Shown here piece by piece: positions 9,564 through 19,017 of a stretch of DNA of 64,000 bases. The translations under genes were made by a program, and so were the position numbers. The notes under the pieces are model-generated. The model worked only from the letters and a program-made list of their open reading frames with translations. It was not told where the DNA came from and made no database searches. The first letter of the stretch is position 1. The number at the start of each line of letters is the position of its first letter. The DNA is from Burkholderia plantarii. Its GTDB lineage: Bacteria; Pseudomonadota; Gammaproteobacteria; Burkholderiales; Burkholderiaceae. The DNA is taken from assembly GCF_001411805.1 (NCBI RefSeq), contig NZ_CP007212.1:3286001-3350000 (forward strand), in the 5' to 3' direction.

Positions 9564-11057
9564 TCAGGCCGCGCCGAGCCCGCCGCGCTCGCCTTCCGCC
9601 GCGCGGCGCGGCACCGAGTCGAGATAGCGCGCGAGAAACGTGGCCAGCGCCGGATCGCCGCAATTCGCGATGTTGAAGCGCGTCCAGGTGGACGGCGACT
9701 GCTGCGGCGAGAACAGGCTGCCCGGCGTGAGCAGGAAGCCGGCCTCGTGCGCGGCGGCGGCCAGCGCGTCGGCGTCGGCGCCGGTGTCGGCCCACAGGAA
9801 CATGCCGGCCGCCGGCGTCGTGAACAGGCGCATGCCGACGCGCTCGAGCATCCTCGCGGTCTTGTCGCGCACGCCGTCGAGCCGCCCGCGCAGCCGCTCG
9901 ACGTGGCGCCGGTAATGGCCGTCGGTCAGCACCTTGTACAGCACGCGCTCGTTGAGCTCGGGCGTGGCCATGCCGGCCAGCATCTTCTGGTCGGTCAGCG
10001 CGTCCGCGATCTCGCGCGAGCAGGCGATGTAGCCGACCCGCAGGTTCGCCGCGAGCGTCTTCGAGAAGCTGCCGAGCAGGATCACGCGCTTGAGCTGGTC
10101 GAGGCTCGCGAGCCGCGTGGCCGGATAGCGGGCCGGGCAGAGATCGCCGTAGATGTCGTCCTCGACCACCAGGAAGTCGTGAGCCTCGGCAAGCCGCAGG
10201 ATGCGGAACGCCTGCGCCGCCGACAGCGAGGTGCCGGTGGGATTCTGCAACACCGAGTTGATCACCAGCATCTTCGGCCGCCATTGCTGGACCAGCGCCT
10301 CGAGCGCGTCGAGATCGGGGCCGTCGGGCGTGTACGGCATGCCGACCAGCCGCGCGCCCTGCGACGCGAATCGCCCGAACATCTGGAACCAGGCCGGATC
10401 GCCGACGATCACGGCGTCGCCCGGGCGCACGTAGAGCCGCGCGATCAGGTCGATCGCGTGCGTGACGCCGGACACCAGCACGACCTGCTCCGGCGTCGCG
10501 CCGACCTCGAATTCGGCGAGCCGCGTCTGCAGCTGCTGGCGCAGCGGCAGGAAGCCCTGCGCGCTGCCGAGCCCGAGCATCTGCGCGCCGGTCTGGCGGC
10601 CGAGCGCGCGCAGCGCGCTGGTGATCAGTTCGCCGTCGAGCCAGCGCGCCGGCAGATAGCCGAGCCCCGGCCCCTTTTCCGGGCTGACCGTGTGCAGCAT
10701 GTTGCGCAGCAGCCAGACCACGTCGATCGGATTGTCGACCGGCACGGGCGGCGCTCCGCCAGCGCGCCGCGCGGCCTCGCCCGGCAGCGCGGCGGGCGTG
10801 CGCTCGCGCACGTAGAAGCCGGAGCCGCGCCGCGAGTCGAGATAGCCCTGCGCGACGAGCCGCTCGTAGGCCTCGACCACCGTGAAACGCGACACGTTCT
10901 TGTCCACCGCGAGCTTGCGGATCGACGGCATCCGCATGCCGGGCCGGAACACGCGCTCGTCGATGCGCCGCCGCGCCCACTGCACGAGCTGGTCGACCAG
11001 CGTCAGCGTGGCCATGTCGTGCGGCGCGGGAATCTGGTCGAGCGGAACGGTGGACAT
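9564..11057 (-). CDS. MocR/PdxR-type GntR-aminotransferase regulator
   Basis: A 497-residue fusion regulator. Residues about 20-85 form a GntR winged helix-turn-helix ([17 protein letters not shown], then [20 protein letters not shown]). The rest is a fold-type I aminotransferase-like sensor domain with the PLP-lysine motif [17 protein letters not shown] and the Asp/Tyr pair [10 protein letters not shown]. MocR proteins bind PLP or amino-acid adducts and usually control a divergently transcribed operon. Here that operon starts at 11407, and a long palindrome lies between the two start codons. The ligand cannot be inferred from sequence. Confidence 0.93.
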   Translation of the reverse strand: MSTVPLDQIPAPHDMATLTLVDQLVQWARRRIDERVFRPGMRMPSIRKLAVDKNVSRFTVVEAYERLVAQGYLDSRRGSGFYVRERTPAALPGEAARRAGGAPPVPVDNPIDVVWLLRNMLHTVSPEKGPGLGYLPARWLDGELITSALRALGRQTGAQMLGLGSAQGFLPLRQQLQTRLAEFEVGATPEQVVLVSGVTHAIDLIARLYVRPGDAVIVGDPAWFQMFGRFASQGARLVGMPYTPDGPDLDALEALVQQWRPKMLVINSVLQNPTGTSLSAAQAFRILRLAEAHDFLVVEDDIYGDLCPARYPATRLASLDQLKRVILLGSFSKTLAANLRVGYIACSREIADALTDQKMLAGMATPELNERVLYKVLTDGHYRRHVERLRGRLDGVRDKTARMLERVGMRLFTTPAAGMFLWADTGADADALAAAAHEAGFLLTPGSLFSPQQSPSTWTRFNIANCGDPALATFLARYLDSVPRRAAEGERGGLGAA

Positions 11058-11067
11058 CTCGGCCCCT

Positions 11068-11138
11068 TGAAAACTGTACAGAAAAGTATCGCGCCGATTG
11101 TACCGTTACTGTTCCGGTCGGCGCGATTACAGTTTTCA
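11068..11138. promoter_or_regulatory. Nested palindrome between mocR and its divergent operon
   Basis: Perfect 11-bp inverted arms tgaaaactgta (11068-11078) and tacagttttca (11128-11138) enclose a second perfect 10-bp pair, atcgcgccga (11088-11097) and tcggcgcgat (11118-11127). The left arm also contains the 8-bp palindrome CTGTACAG. The block starts only 10 bp from the mocR start codon, so it probably overlaps the mocR promoter and is a candidate autoregulatory and operon operator. The remaining 11139-11406 segment shows no gene and forms a long leader for the divergent operon. Confidence 0.6.
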
Positions 11139-11406
11139 GGCGCCACGGTGCGTGCGTGATGGTCGTCATCACGTGCCGCGCATGGCCGCCCGGACGGATG
11201 CCCGCTACCCTCGCACGATCCGTCCGCCCTTCGTGCGGTGTCCCGCGGACCGATCCGTCCCGGCCCCGCCGACACGGCCCGCCAGGCGTCCGGCGGCGCG
11301 GCCGTCTCCGTCAGCCCGTGCCTGTCGTGCCCCCGACCGGGGACGGCAGCCACCGCAAACGGCCGCCGCCTGTTTTCACCGCACCGATTTCGTTGTTCGA
11401 CCCAAG

Positions 11407-12126
11407 ATGACCGCACCTGCGCTGAAACTGGACCATCTCGTCGTCGCCGCGCGCACGCTCGACGAAGGCACCGCCCATGTCGTCGACACGCTCGGCATCG
11501 AGCCGGCCGGCGGCGGCGCGCATCCGCTGATGCGCACCCACAACCGGCTGTTCGGCCTGTGGGGCGGCGCCTATCTCGAAGTGATCGCGATCGATCCCGA
11601 CGCGAGCGCGCCGGCCGGCACGACGCCGCGCCCGCGCCTGTTCGCGCTCGACGCGCCGGCGATGCGCGCGCGCCTCGACCGCGGGCCGGCGCTGATCCAC
11701 TGGGTGGCGCGCGTCGAGCCGCCGAGGCAGCTCGCGCGATGGCAGCGCCAGTACCCGGCGCTGATCGCGCCCGTCGCGCGGATGCGGCGCGGCGACTGGC
11801 ACTGGAGCCTGACGGTACCGGCCGACGGTTCGCTGCCGGGCGCGGCGGGCGTGGCCGGCCACGGCGTCGTGCCGTCGCTGATCCAGTGGGACACCGCGCG
11901 CCATCCGTCCGACGCGCTGCCGCACGGCGACGTCGCGCTGCGCTCGCTGGCGGCGACCCATCCCCGAGCGGACGCGCTCGCCGCGCCGCTGGAGCGGCTC
12001 GGCGTCGGCCACCTGATCTCGCTCGCGAGCGCCGCAGCCGGCGAGGGCGAGGACGGCGACGACGACGCGGGCGCCGCGCTGGTCGCCACCTTCGACACGC
12101 CGCGCGGCCCGCGCACGCTGCGCTGA
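11407..12126 (+). CDS. VOC family protein (glyoxalase-like domain)
   Basis: A 239-residue protein of the glyoxalase-like domain group (PF13468 type). The N-terminus LDHLVVAARTLDEGTAHV and the GAHPLMRTHNRLFGLWGGAYLEVIAIDP block contain the His and Glu ligands expected for a metal site. The C-terminal half is more divergent. It is the first gene downstream of the divergent MocR regulator and is followed after 110 bp by an EamA exporter gene. The chemical role is unknown. Confidence 0.83.
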   Translation: MTAPALKLDHLVVAARTLDEGTAHVVDTLGIEPAGGGAHPLMRTHNRLFGLWGGAYLEVIAIDPDASAPAGTTPRPRLFALDAPAMRARLDRGPALIHWVARVEPPRQLARWQRQYPALIAPVARMRRGDWHWSLTVPADGSLPGAAGVAGHGVVPSLIQWDTARHPSDALPHGDVALRSLAATHPRADALAAPLERLGVGHLISLASAAAGEGEDGDDDAGAALVATFDTPRGPRTLR

Positions 12127-12163
12127 ACGGCGCGCACGCGCCGCCGACCGGCCCGATTCCGAT

Positions 12164-12217
12164 ACCAACCACACCAACCACATCAACCACATCAACCACA
12201 TCAACCAGATCAACCAG
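12164..12217 (+). repeat. 9-bp tandem repeat upstream of the EamA gene
   Basis: Six consecutive 9-bp units: two accaaccac, two atcaaccac and two atcaaccag. The array ends 19 bp before the EamA start codon and is G-poor on this strand, unlike everything around it. It would give an unstructured C/A-rich leader just upstream of the ribosome-binding site (caggag). Confidence 0.9.
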
Positions 12218-12236
12218 ATCCAGGAGCCCCAACCAC

Positions 12237-13148
12237 ATGTCCGATTCGCGCGAAACCCGAGGCATGCTGCTCGGCCTGCTCGGCGTGATGATCTTCAGCC
12301 TCACGCTGCCGATGACGCGCGTCGTCGTCGCCGAATTCCACCCGCTGCTCAACGGCCTCGGCCGCGCGCTGGTGGCCGCGGTGCCGGCCGCGCTGCTGCT
12401 CTGGTGGCGCCGCGAGCGCTGGCCGACGCGCGCCCAGCTGAAAAGCCTGGCGGTGGTCTCGGCCGGCGTGATCGTCGCCTATCCGGTGTTCTCGGCCTGG
12501 TCGATGAAGACGGTGCCGGCCGCGCACGGCGCCGTCGTCAACGGCCTGCAGCCGCTGCTGGTGGCGCTCTACGCGGCCTGGCTGTCGGGCGAGCGGCCCT
12601 CGCGCGGCTTCTGGGCGAGCGCGCTCGCCGGCAGCGCGCTGGTGATCGTCTACGCGCTGCGCGACGGCGGCGGCACCGCGCGCGCGGGCGACCTGCTGAT
12701 GCTGGTGGCGGTCGGCATCGGCGCGCTCGGCTATGCCGAAGGCGCACGCCTGGCCAGGCAGATCGGCGGCTGGCAGGTGATCTGCTGGGCGCTGGTGGTG
12801 TCGGCGCCGTTTCTGGTGCTGCCGGTGGGCTGGCTCGGCTGGCAGCATCACCTCACGCACCCCGGCCCGGTGCGCCCCGCCGTCTGGCTCGCGTTCGGCT
12901 ACGTCACGCTGTTCTCGCAGCTGCTCGGCTTCTTCGCCTGGTACGCGGGCCTCGCGATGGGCGGCACCGCGCGGGTCGGCCAGGTGCAGTTGCTGCAGAT
13001 CTTCTTCACGATCGCGTTCTCCGCGCTGCTGTTCGGGGAATCGGTCGCGCCGTCGACCTGGCTGTTCGCGGCCGCCGTGATCGCCACCGTCGTGCTGGGC
13101 CGCCGCGCCAGCGTGCGCACCTTGCCCCTGCCCGCCCGCGCGGGCTGA
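12237..13148 (+). CDS. EamA/DMT-family transporter
   Basis: A 303-residue inner-membrane protein with ten predicted helices arranged as two EamA repeats (about residues 8-138 and 152-288). This is the drug/metabolite transporter superfamily, which often exports amino acids or related metabolites. The first repeat contains FSLTLPMTRVVVAEFHPLL and the second AFGYVTLFSQLLGFFAWY. The ATG at 12237 follows the Shine-Dalgarno caggag. Because it is co-directional with an aminotransferase, RidA and PhzF, an amine or amino-acid substrate is plausible but unproven. Confidence 0.9.
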   Translation: MSDSRETRGMLLGLLGVMIFSLTLPMTRVVVAEFHPLLNGLGRALVAAVPAALLLWWRRERWPTRAQLKSLAVVSAGVIVAYPVFSAWSMKTVPAAHGAVVNGLQPLLVALYAAWLSGERPSRGFWASALAGSALVIVYALRDGGGTARAGDLLMLVAVGIGALGYAEGARLARQIGGWQVICWALVVSAPFLVLPVGWLGWQHHLTHPGPVRPAVWLAFGYVTLFSQLLGFFAWYAGLAMGGTARVGQVQLLQIFFTIAFSALLFGESVAPSTWLFAAAVIATVVLGRRASVRTLPLPARAG

Positions 13149-13228
13149 CCCCGAGCGTGATAACCGACGCTGGTTTCGACATTGATTTCGACGAGTGTTT
13201 CGCCTGACTGACCGACCAAGGAAACGAG

Positions 13229-14410
13229 ATGAACCCGAGCGACCTGCCCCAACCGAACTGGCGCCTGTCCGAGCGCGCCCGCAAGCTGACCAGCTCCGCG
13301 ATCCGCGAGATCCTGAAAGTCACCGAGCGCCCGGAAGTCATTTCGTTCGCGGGCGGCCTGCCCTCGCCGGCCACCTTCCCGGCCGAGCGCATGCGCGAGG
13401 CCGCCGCGCGCGTGCTGCGCGACGCGCCGGCCGCGGCGCTCCAGTACAGCGCGACGGAAGGCTTCCTGCCGCTGCGCGAATGGATCGCCGAGCGCTACCG
13501 CGTGCGCCTCACGCAGGTGCTGATCACCACCGGCTCGCAGCAGGCGCTCGACCTGCTCGGCAAGGTGCTGATCGATCCGGGCAGCCGCGTGCTGGTGGAG
13601 ACGCCCACCTACCTCGGCGCGCTGCAGTCGTTCTCGCTCTACGAGCCGGCCTACGTGCAGGTGCCCAGCGACGAGGCCGGGCTCGTGCCCGAAGCGCTCG
13701 TGCCAGCGCTCACGCGCGACGCGCGCCTGCTCTACGCGCAGCCGAACTTCCAGAACCCGACCGGGCGCCGCATGCCGGTGGCGCGCCGCGAGGCGCTCGC
13801 CGCGTTCGCGCGCGAGAGCGCGTTCCCGGTGATCGAGGACGATCCCTACGGCGCGCTCAACTATCAGGGCGAGCCGCTGCCGACCCTGCTGTCGATGGCG
13901 CCCGACCACGTCGTGCATCTCGGCACGTTCTCGAAGGTGCTCGCGCCAGGCTTGCGGATCGGCTACGTGATCGCGCCCGAGGTGCTGCACTTCAAGCTCG
14001 TGCAGGCCAAGCAGGCCACCGACCTGCACACCCCGTCGCTGACGCAGCGGATCGCCCACGAAGTGATCCGCGACAACTTCCTCGATACGCACGTCCCGAC
14101 CATCCGCGCGCTGTATGCCGCACAATGTGAGGCGATGCTCGGCTCGCTCGCGCGCCACATGCCCGAAGGCGTGACCTGGAACCGCCCCGAGGGCGGCATG
14201 TTCATCTGGGTGCGGCTGCCGAAGGGCATCGACAGCATGGCGCTGCTCGAGGCCGCGATCGCGCAGCACGTGGCGTTCGTGCCGGGCGCACCGTTCTTCG
14301 CCGACGACGCGCAGGCCAACACGCTGCGCCTGTCGTTCGTGACGGTGCCGCCCGAGCAGATCGAGCAGGGCGTCGCGCGCCTCGGCCAGTTGCTGCGCGA
14401 GCGCGTCTGA
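13229..14410 (+). CDS. PLP-dependent aminotransferase (LysN/2-aminoadipate-type)
   Basis: A 393-residue fold-type I aminotransferase of the GntR-less MocR-like/LysN subgroup. Signatures are the N-terminal ISFAGGLPSPATFP, YSATEGFLPLREW, the Asp/Tyr cofactor contacts FPVIEDDPYGAL, and the Schiff-base lysine in HLGTFSKVLAPGLRIGY. Members act on 2-aminoadipate, aromatic or branched-chain amino acids; specificity is not readable here. It is preceded by the EamA exporter (80 bp) and followed by ridA (69 bp). Confidence 0.92.
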   Translation: MNPSDLPQPNWRLSERARKLTSSAIREILKVTERPEVISFAGGLPSPATFPAERMREAAARVLRDAPAAALQYSATEGFLPLREWIAERYRVRLTQVLITTGSQQALDLLGKVLIDPGSRVLVETPTYLGALQSFSLYEPAYVQVPSDEAGLVPEALVPALTRDARLLYAQPNFQNPTGRRMPVARREALAAFARESAFPVIEDDPYGALNYQGEPLPTLLSMAPDHVVHLGTFSKVLAPGLRIGYVIAPEVLHFKLVQAKQATDLHTPSLTQRIAHEVIRDNFLDTHVPTIRALYAAQCEAMLGSLARHMPEGVTWNRPEGGMFIWVRLPKGIDSMALLEAAIAQHVAFVPGAPFFADDAQANTLRLSFVTVPPEQIEQGVARLGQLLRERV

Positions 14411-14479
14411 CGCGACGCGCCGGGCCTGACCTGGTCCCGGCGCGCACCGATAGTTCACTACCACGAGGAAATACGACAG

Positions 14480-14938
14480 ATGGCAAACGTCTACGACAAA
14501 CTGAAGGCACTCGGCATCGAACTCCCCAGCGCGGGCGCACCGGCGGCGGCCTACGTGATGAGCGCGCAGAGCGGCAACACCGTCTACCTGTCCGGCCACA
14601 TCGCCAAGAAGGACGGCAAGGTGTGGGTCGGCAAGCTCGGCGCGGACCTCTCCACCGACGACGGCAAGCTCGCCGCGCGCAACGTCGCGGTCGACCTGCT
14701 CGCCACGCTGCATGCGCACACCGGCGACCTGAACAAGGTCAAGCGCGTCGTCAAGCTGATGAGCCTCGTCAATTCGACGCTCGAGTTCACCGAGCAGCAT
14801 CTCGTCACGAACGGTGCCTCCGAGCTGATCGCCGAGGTGTTCGGCGACGCCGGCAAGCATGCGCGCTCGGCGTTCGGCGTCGCGCAGATCCCGCTCGGCG
14901 CCTGCGTCGAGATCGAACTGATCGCGGAAATCGAATGA
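14480..14938 (+). CDS. RidA family protein
   Basis: A 152-residue protein of the RidA/YjgF family (the longer YjgH/RidA-like variant), which hydrolyses reactive enamine or imine intermediates released by PLP enzymes. Visible features are GNTVYLSGHIAKKDGKVWVG and the C-terminal SAFGVAQIPLGACVEIELIAEIE region (motif VAQIPLGACVEIE). It directly follows a PLP aminotransferase gene, the expected partner type. Its stop overlaps the next start as ATGA, so translation of the PhzF gene is coupled. Confidence 0.92.
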   Translation: MANVYDKLKALGIELPSAGAPAAAYVMSAQSGNTVYLSGHIAKKDGKVWVGKLGADLSTDDGKLAARNVAVDLLATLHAHTGDLNKVKRVVKLMSLVNSTLEFTEQHLVTNGASELIAEVFGDAGKHARSAFGVAQIPLGACVEIELIAEIE

Positions 14939-15819
14939 CGCCCCGGCGCGTTCGCTTCAAGCAGGTCGACGTCTTCACGGCGGTGCCGATGCGCGGCAAC
15001 CCGCTCGCGGTGATCTTCGACGCGGACGGCCTGTCCGATGCCGACATGCGGGCGATCGCGCACTGGGCGAACCTGTCGGAGACGACCTTCGTCTGCGAGC
15101 CGACCGATCCGGCCGCCGACTACCGCGTGCGGATCTTCACCACGGGCGGCGAGCTGCCGTTCGCGGGCCACCCGACGCTCGGCACCGCCCACGCGGTGCG
15201 CGAGGCGGGGCTCGCGCCGCGCACGCCCGGGCGCCTGATCCAGCAATGCGGCGCCGGGCTCGTCGAGCTGCGCGAGGCGGAGCACGGCCGGCGCGCGTTC
15301 GCGGCGCCGCCCGCGCGCGTCACGCCGCTGCCCGAGGCCGCGTGGCCGGCGCTGGCGGCCGCGCTGCGCAGCCCGGCGGTCCGCTTCGACGACGCGCCGC
15401 CGTGCGGCGTCGACAACGGCGCGCCGTGGCTGGTGGTGCGTCTCGCCACGGCCGCCGACTGCCTCGCGCTCGCCCCCGACGCGCAGGCGCTCGGCGCGCT
15501 CGTCGAATCGGTCGGCGCGCACGGACTGGCCGCCTACGCGCCGCACCCGGCCGGCGGCCCGGCCACCTTCGAGGTGCGCTGCCTGATGACGGGCGAGCAG
15601 TTCGGCCTCGGCGAGGATCCCGTCACCGGCAGCGCCAACGCCGCCATCGCCGGCCTGCTCGCCCGCGGCGGCCAGCCGACCGGGCGCGGCTACACGGTGC
15701 GCCAGGGCACCGCGATCGGCCGCGATGGCCGCGTGTCGGTCGAATACGACGACACCGGGAAAATCTGGATAGGCGGTGACGCCGTCACTGTGGTGGACGG
15801 CACGTTCCTGCTGCCCTGA
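14935..15819 (+). CDS. PhzF family isomerase-like protein
   Basis: A 294-residue PhzF/DapF-fold protein. Family marks are the N-terminal FKQVDVFTAVPMRGNPLAV, the LSETTFVCEP segment with the candidate catalytic Glu, the FAGHPTLGTAH block, and the late GLGEDPVTGSANAAIAGLL motif. PhzF proteins isomerise dihydro-hydroxyanthranilate or unknown amino-acid-derived substrates. It begins inside the ridA stop (ATGA) and closes the operon, so a role in processing the aminotransferase product is likely by context only. Confidence 0.9.
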   Translation: MTPRRVRFKQVDVFTAVPMRGNPLAVIFDADGLSDADMRAIAHWANLSETTFVCEPTDPAADYRVRIFTTGGELPFAGHPTLGTAHAVREAGLAPRTPGRLIQQCGAGLVELREAEHGRRAFAAPPARVTPLPEAAWPALAAALRSPAVRFDDAPPCGVDNGAPWLVVRLATAADCLALAPDAQALGALVESVGAHGLAAYAPHPAGGPATFEVRCLMTGEQFGLGEDPVTGSANAAIAGLLARGGQPTGRGYTVRQGTAIGRDGRVSVEYDDTGKIWIGGDAVTVVDGTFLLP

Positions 15820-16382
15820 GCCGCGCCGGGCGGGCATTTCGCGCCGCCCGGCCGCGCGCTCGCGGGACCGCTGCCCGCCCCCCTGCCGGTGCTTCGCGCG
15901 ACACGCGCCGCCGGCGCCGGGCACCGGATGTTGCACGCCGCGCCTCGGTTTTTGCCCTCGCTATCTAATTCCCTTTTCAACCAGTAATATCGGGACTCAT
16001 CGGTCGCCGTTGCAGCCGTCGGCGGCATGGTCGGATGATTCGTGGTACTGGCGTTCGGGCGTCGCCGCAGGCGCGCCGCGCCGGACCGCGCGTACCGGCC
16101 GGACCATTCACCCGGGCCGGGGCCGGCGCCGGGTTCAACCGGAAGATCGACCGCCTGTCGCGCGTCGCGCACGGGCGGCGAGTCGTTGAAGGAGTCGGAT
16201 ACCAAACCCAGCCCGCGAAGGTCGGGAGCGACACCACCGCGCGAGCGCGGCCGGGAGAGAGCCGGCCCCGCCGCGCCCAGGGCGGCGCGCAGGCGCGCCG
16301 CCGGTTCCACGCATGCCATCGCGAGCTGTCGTTGCCGTCGTGTCCAAACACGCATCCATGTCGATCAGCCGTTAGCCAGCCG
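15820..16382. other. 563-bp intergenic region upstream of the GGDEF-EAL gene
   Basis: No convincing gene on either strand. A GC-rich hairpin with 9-bp arms (15825-15833 and 15844-15852) follows the PhzF stop and may end that operon. An AT-richer patch at about 15950-15995 is the best place for a promoter of the downstream cyclic-di-GMP gene. I see no strong -35/-10 pair. Confidence 0.5.
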
Positions 16383-18743
16383 ATGAATTCTCCCCGTCAC
16401 CTCGCCGCGCAGGCGCGACTGTCCCGTGGGCGCAAGACCCGCCGCCGCGCGCTGTTCGCGATCCCCGTGCTCGGCGTGATCGCGCTCGCGCTGCTGTGGG
16501 CGGTGATCGTCATGCGGCTGTCGGTCGAGAAGGACAGCGCCTATCGCGAGGCGGCCGCCTCCGCCGCGATCCTCTCCACCGCGCTCGAGCAGCACACCAT
16601 CAAGGCGATCCACCAGGTCGACCAGATCACGCGCTTCGTCAAATACGAGTTCGAGAAGTCGCCCGACCACTTCAACCTCGCGAGCACGGTCGAGAAGGGC
16701 GTGGTGCCGAGCGACACGCTGATCCAGGTCTCGCTCGTCAACGCCGAGGGGCAGCTGCTCGCCAACACCAACGAACAGCACCCGAAGCCGCTCGACCTGT
16801 CGGACCGCGAGCACTTCCAGGTCCACGCGAGCCACAACGACGACGAGCTCTACATCAGCCGCCCGGTGCTCGGCCGCGTGTCGGGCCAGTGGACGCTGCA
16901 GATGACGCGCCGCCTCAACACCCCCGACGGCAGGTTCGCCGGCGTGGTGGTGGTGTCCGAGGATCCGAGCTACTTCACGAGCGACTTCTACAACAACGCC
17001 GCGATCGGCCGGGACGGCGTGATCGCGGTGGTGTCCGACACCGGCGCGGTGCTGGCCCGCCGCACCGGCTCGTCGGCCAACGCGGCGGGCGCGTTCTCGG
17101 CGAGCGGCGTCTACCCGATCGCCGAACGCGTCTCGGGCACCTATGCGGACCCGATCGACGGCACCCAGCGCATCGTCTCGTACCGGCACCTCGACGGCTA
17201 TCCGCTCGGCGTGCTGGTGGGCCTCTCGCAGGCCGAGGAAATGGCCGACTACAACCACACGCGCAACGTCTATCTGCTGATGACGAGCTTCATCACGCTC
17301 GCGATGCTGGCGTTCTTCGGCGTGGCCACCGGCCTGATCGGCAAGCTGCTCGGGCGCGAGCGTGAGATGACCCAGCTCGCCGAATACGACCTGCTGACCG
17401 GCCTGGCGAACCGCTACACCACGCTGCGCGCGCTGCGCAACGAGGTGGCGCAGCCGTCGAGCCTGAAGCGGCTCGCGATCCTGTTCATCGATCTCGACAA
17501 CTTCAAGACCGTCAACGACACGCTCGGCCACAACGCCGGCGACATCGTGCTGCAGATGACGGCGGCCCGCCTGTCCGACGCCGTGGCCGACCAGGGCACG
17601 CTCGCGCGGATCGGCGGCGACGAGTTCGTGGTGGTGGTCAAGGGCGACGGCGCCGAGGCGCGCGCGGTGCGGCTCGCCGAATCGGTGATCCGCATGTTCG
17701 GCAAGCCGTTCGACGTGCGCGGCAGCACCTTCGTGCTGCATGCGAGCATCGGCATCGCGCTGCATTCGGTGGCCAACGAGAGCGAGATCGACCTGCTCAA
17801 GAAGGCCGATCTGGCGATGTACAGCGCCAAGGATGCCGGCAAGAACTGCTACCAGTTCTACGCGCCGCACCTCTCGCATCGCGCCGACCACCTGATGCGC
17901 TGGGAACAGCAGCTGCGCGTGGCGCTGGCCGAGGGGCAGCTGTTCCTTGCCTACCAACCGAAGATCGACCTGGCGCGGCGCTGCATCACCGGCTTCGAGG
18001 CGCTGGTGCGCTGGGACCATCCCGAGCACGGCGTGATCGCCGCCAACGAGTTCATCTCGATCGCCGAATCGACCGGGCTGATCGTGCCGATCGGCGACTA
18101 CGTGGTGCGCACCGCTTGCCGGCAGCTCGCGCGCTGGCGCGAGGAAGGCCACGACACGCTGACGCTGGCCGTCAACATCTCGCCCGTGCAGTTCTGGCGC
18201 GGCGACCTGATCGAGACGATCTCGGACGCGCTCGACGAAACGCGCATCAACGCGAGCCGGCTCGAGATCGAGATCACCGAGACCGCGATGATGGAGTACC
18301 CCGACCTCGTCTCGGACAAGATCGTCGCGCTGAAGAAGCTCGGCATCCGCATCGCGCTCGACGATTTCGGCACCGGCTATTCTTCGCTGTCCTACCTGCA
18401 CCGCTTCGCCGTCGATACGCTGAAGGTGGACCGTTCGTTCGTGCAGGCGATCCCGGCCGACCGCAGCGTCTGCGTGATGGTGTCGTCGATCGTCCATCTC
18501 GCGCGCGCGCTCGGGCTGACGGTGGTGGTCGAGGGCACCGAGACCGACGAGCAGGTCGCGTGGCTCTCGGCGCTGGGACCGATCCAGGCGCAGGGCTTCC
18601 TGTTCTCGCGCCCGGTGCCGGCCGACGCGATTCCCGCCCTGCTCGCGCGCTTTGGCGTGTGCGGCGCGCGCGAGCCGCGCGATACGCCGCCGCGCGCGCT
18701 CGCCAACTTCACCGACGCGCCGGGCGACGGCCGCACGCAGTGA
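16383..18743 (+). CDS. Membrane GGDEF-EAL protein with Cache sensor
   Basis: A 786-residue cyclic-di-GMP enzyme. A first membrane helix (about 23-45), an extracytoplasmic double-Cache-like region (about 50-300) and a second helix (about 303-325) precede a GGDEF domain with an intact GGDEF signature at residues 411-415, then an EAL domain beginning FEALVRWDHP near 538. The EAL catalytic set looks complete: EITETAMM, DDFGTGYSSLSYL and EGTET. There is no RxxD inhibitory site before GGDEF. Both synthesis and breakdown of c-di-GMP are therefore possible; the ligand of the Cache domain is unknown. Confidence 0.95.
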   Translation: MNSPRHLAAQARLSRGRKTRRRALFAIPVLGVIALALLWAVIVMRLSVEKDSAYREAAASAAILSTALEQHTIKAIHQVDQITRFVKYEFEKSPDHFNLASTVEKGVVPSDTLIQVSLVNAEGQLLANTNEQHPKPLDLSDREHFQVHASHNDDELYISRPVLGRVSGQWTLQMTRRLNTPDGRFAGVVVVSEDPSYFTSDFYNNAAIGRDGVIAVVSDTGAVLARRTGSSANAAGAFSASGVYPIAERVSGTYADPIDGTQRIVSYRHLDGYPLGVLVGLSQAEEMADYNHTRNVYLLMTSFITLAMLAFFGVATGLIGKLLGREREMTQLAEYDLLTGLANRYTTLRALRNEVAQPSSLKRLAILFIDLDNFKTVNDTLGHNAGDIVLQMTAARLSDAVADQGTLARIGGDEFVVVVKGDGAEARAVRLAESVIRMFGKPFDVRGSTFVLHASIGIALHSVANESEIDLLKKADLAMYSAKDAGKNCYQFYAPHLSHRADHLMRWEQQLRVALAEGQLFLAYQPKIDLARRCITGFEALVRWDHPEHGVIAANEFISIAESTGLIVPIGDYVVRTACRQLARWREEGHDTLTLAVNISPVQFWRGDLIETISDALDETRINASRLEIEITETAMMEYPDLVSDKIVALKKLGIRIALDDFGTGYSSLSYLHRFAVDTLKVDRSFVQAIPADRSVCVMVSSIVHLARALGLTVVVEGTETDEQVAWLSALGPIQAQGFLFSRPVPADAIPALLARFGVCGAREPRDTPPRALANFTDAPGDGRTQ

Positions 18744-18824
18744 GCGACAGCGACAGCGGAGGCAGCCGCAGCGGCGGCCGCGCAATCGCCGCGATGAACA
18801 CGGCAGCAGAAGCGATGCGACAGC

Positions 18825-18860
18825 GACAGCGGTAACGACAGCGGTAACGACAGCAGCAAC
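18825..18860 (+). repeat. 12-bp tandem repeat (gacagcggtaac)
   Basis: Two perfect units and a third degenerate one (gacagcagcaac) lie in the 274-bp gap between the GGDEF-EAL gene and the chromate transporter. Neighbouring sequence is also rich in cagcga/cggcag motifs, suggesting slippage in non-coding DNA. No gene is seen in the gap. Confidence 0.7.
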
Positions 18861-19017
18861 GGCAACCGCGCCCGCCGTGCGAAACCCGCCCCGCACGGCC
18901 GCGCGTCACGGCGACGTGAACAAGCGCGGGCCGCCCGACCACCGGGCCGGCCCGTGGCCAAAAAGGCGGAATCGACGCCGCGCTGGCCGGCGCACGTCGC
19001 TGAGAGCGAACAACAAC

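Noticed and set aside
7450..9627. Long open frame on the plus strand opposite htpG
   Set aside because: Composition is Arg/Leu/Val/His-rich antisense noise typical of GC-rich codon bias; htpG on the minus strand is certain.
9352..11172. N-terminal extension of HtpG reaching into the MocR gene
   Set aside because: The extension covers another gene in a different frame and is not protein-like; the Hsp90 N-terminus starts at 9351.
12164..12217. Tandem 9-bp units as a CRISPR array
   Set aside because: Units are contiguous without spacers and too short; no cas genes nearby.
16365..18896. Long minus-strand frame opposite the GGDEF-EAL gene
   Set aside because: Antisense to clear catalytic motifs, with a low-complexity Arg/His/Val/Asp-rich sequence.
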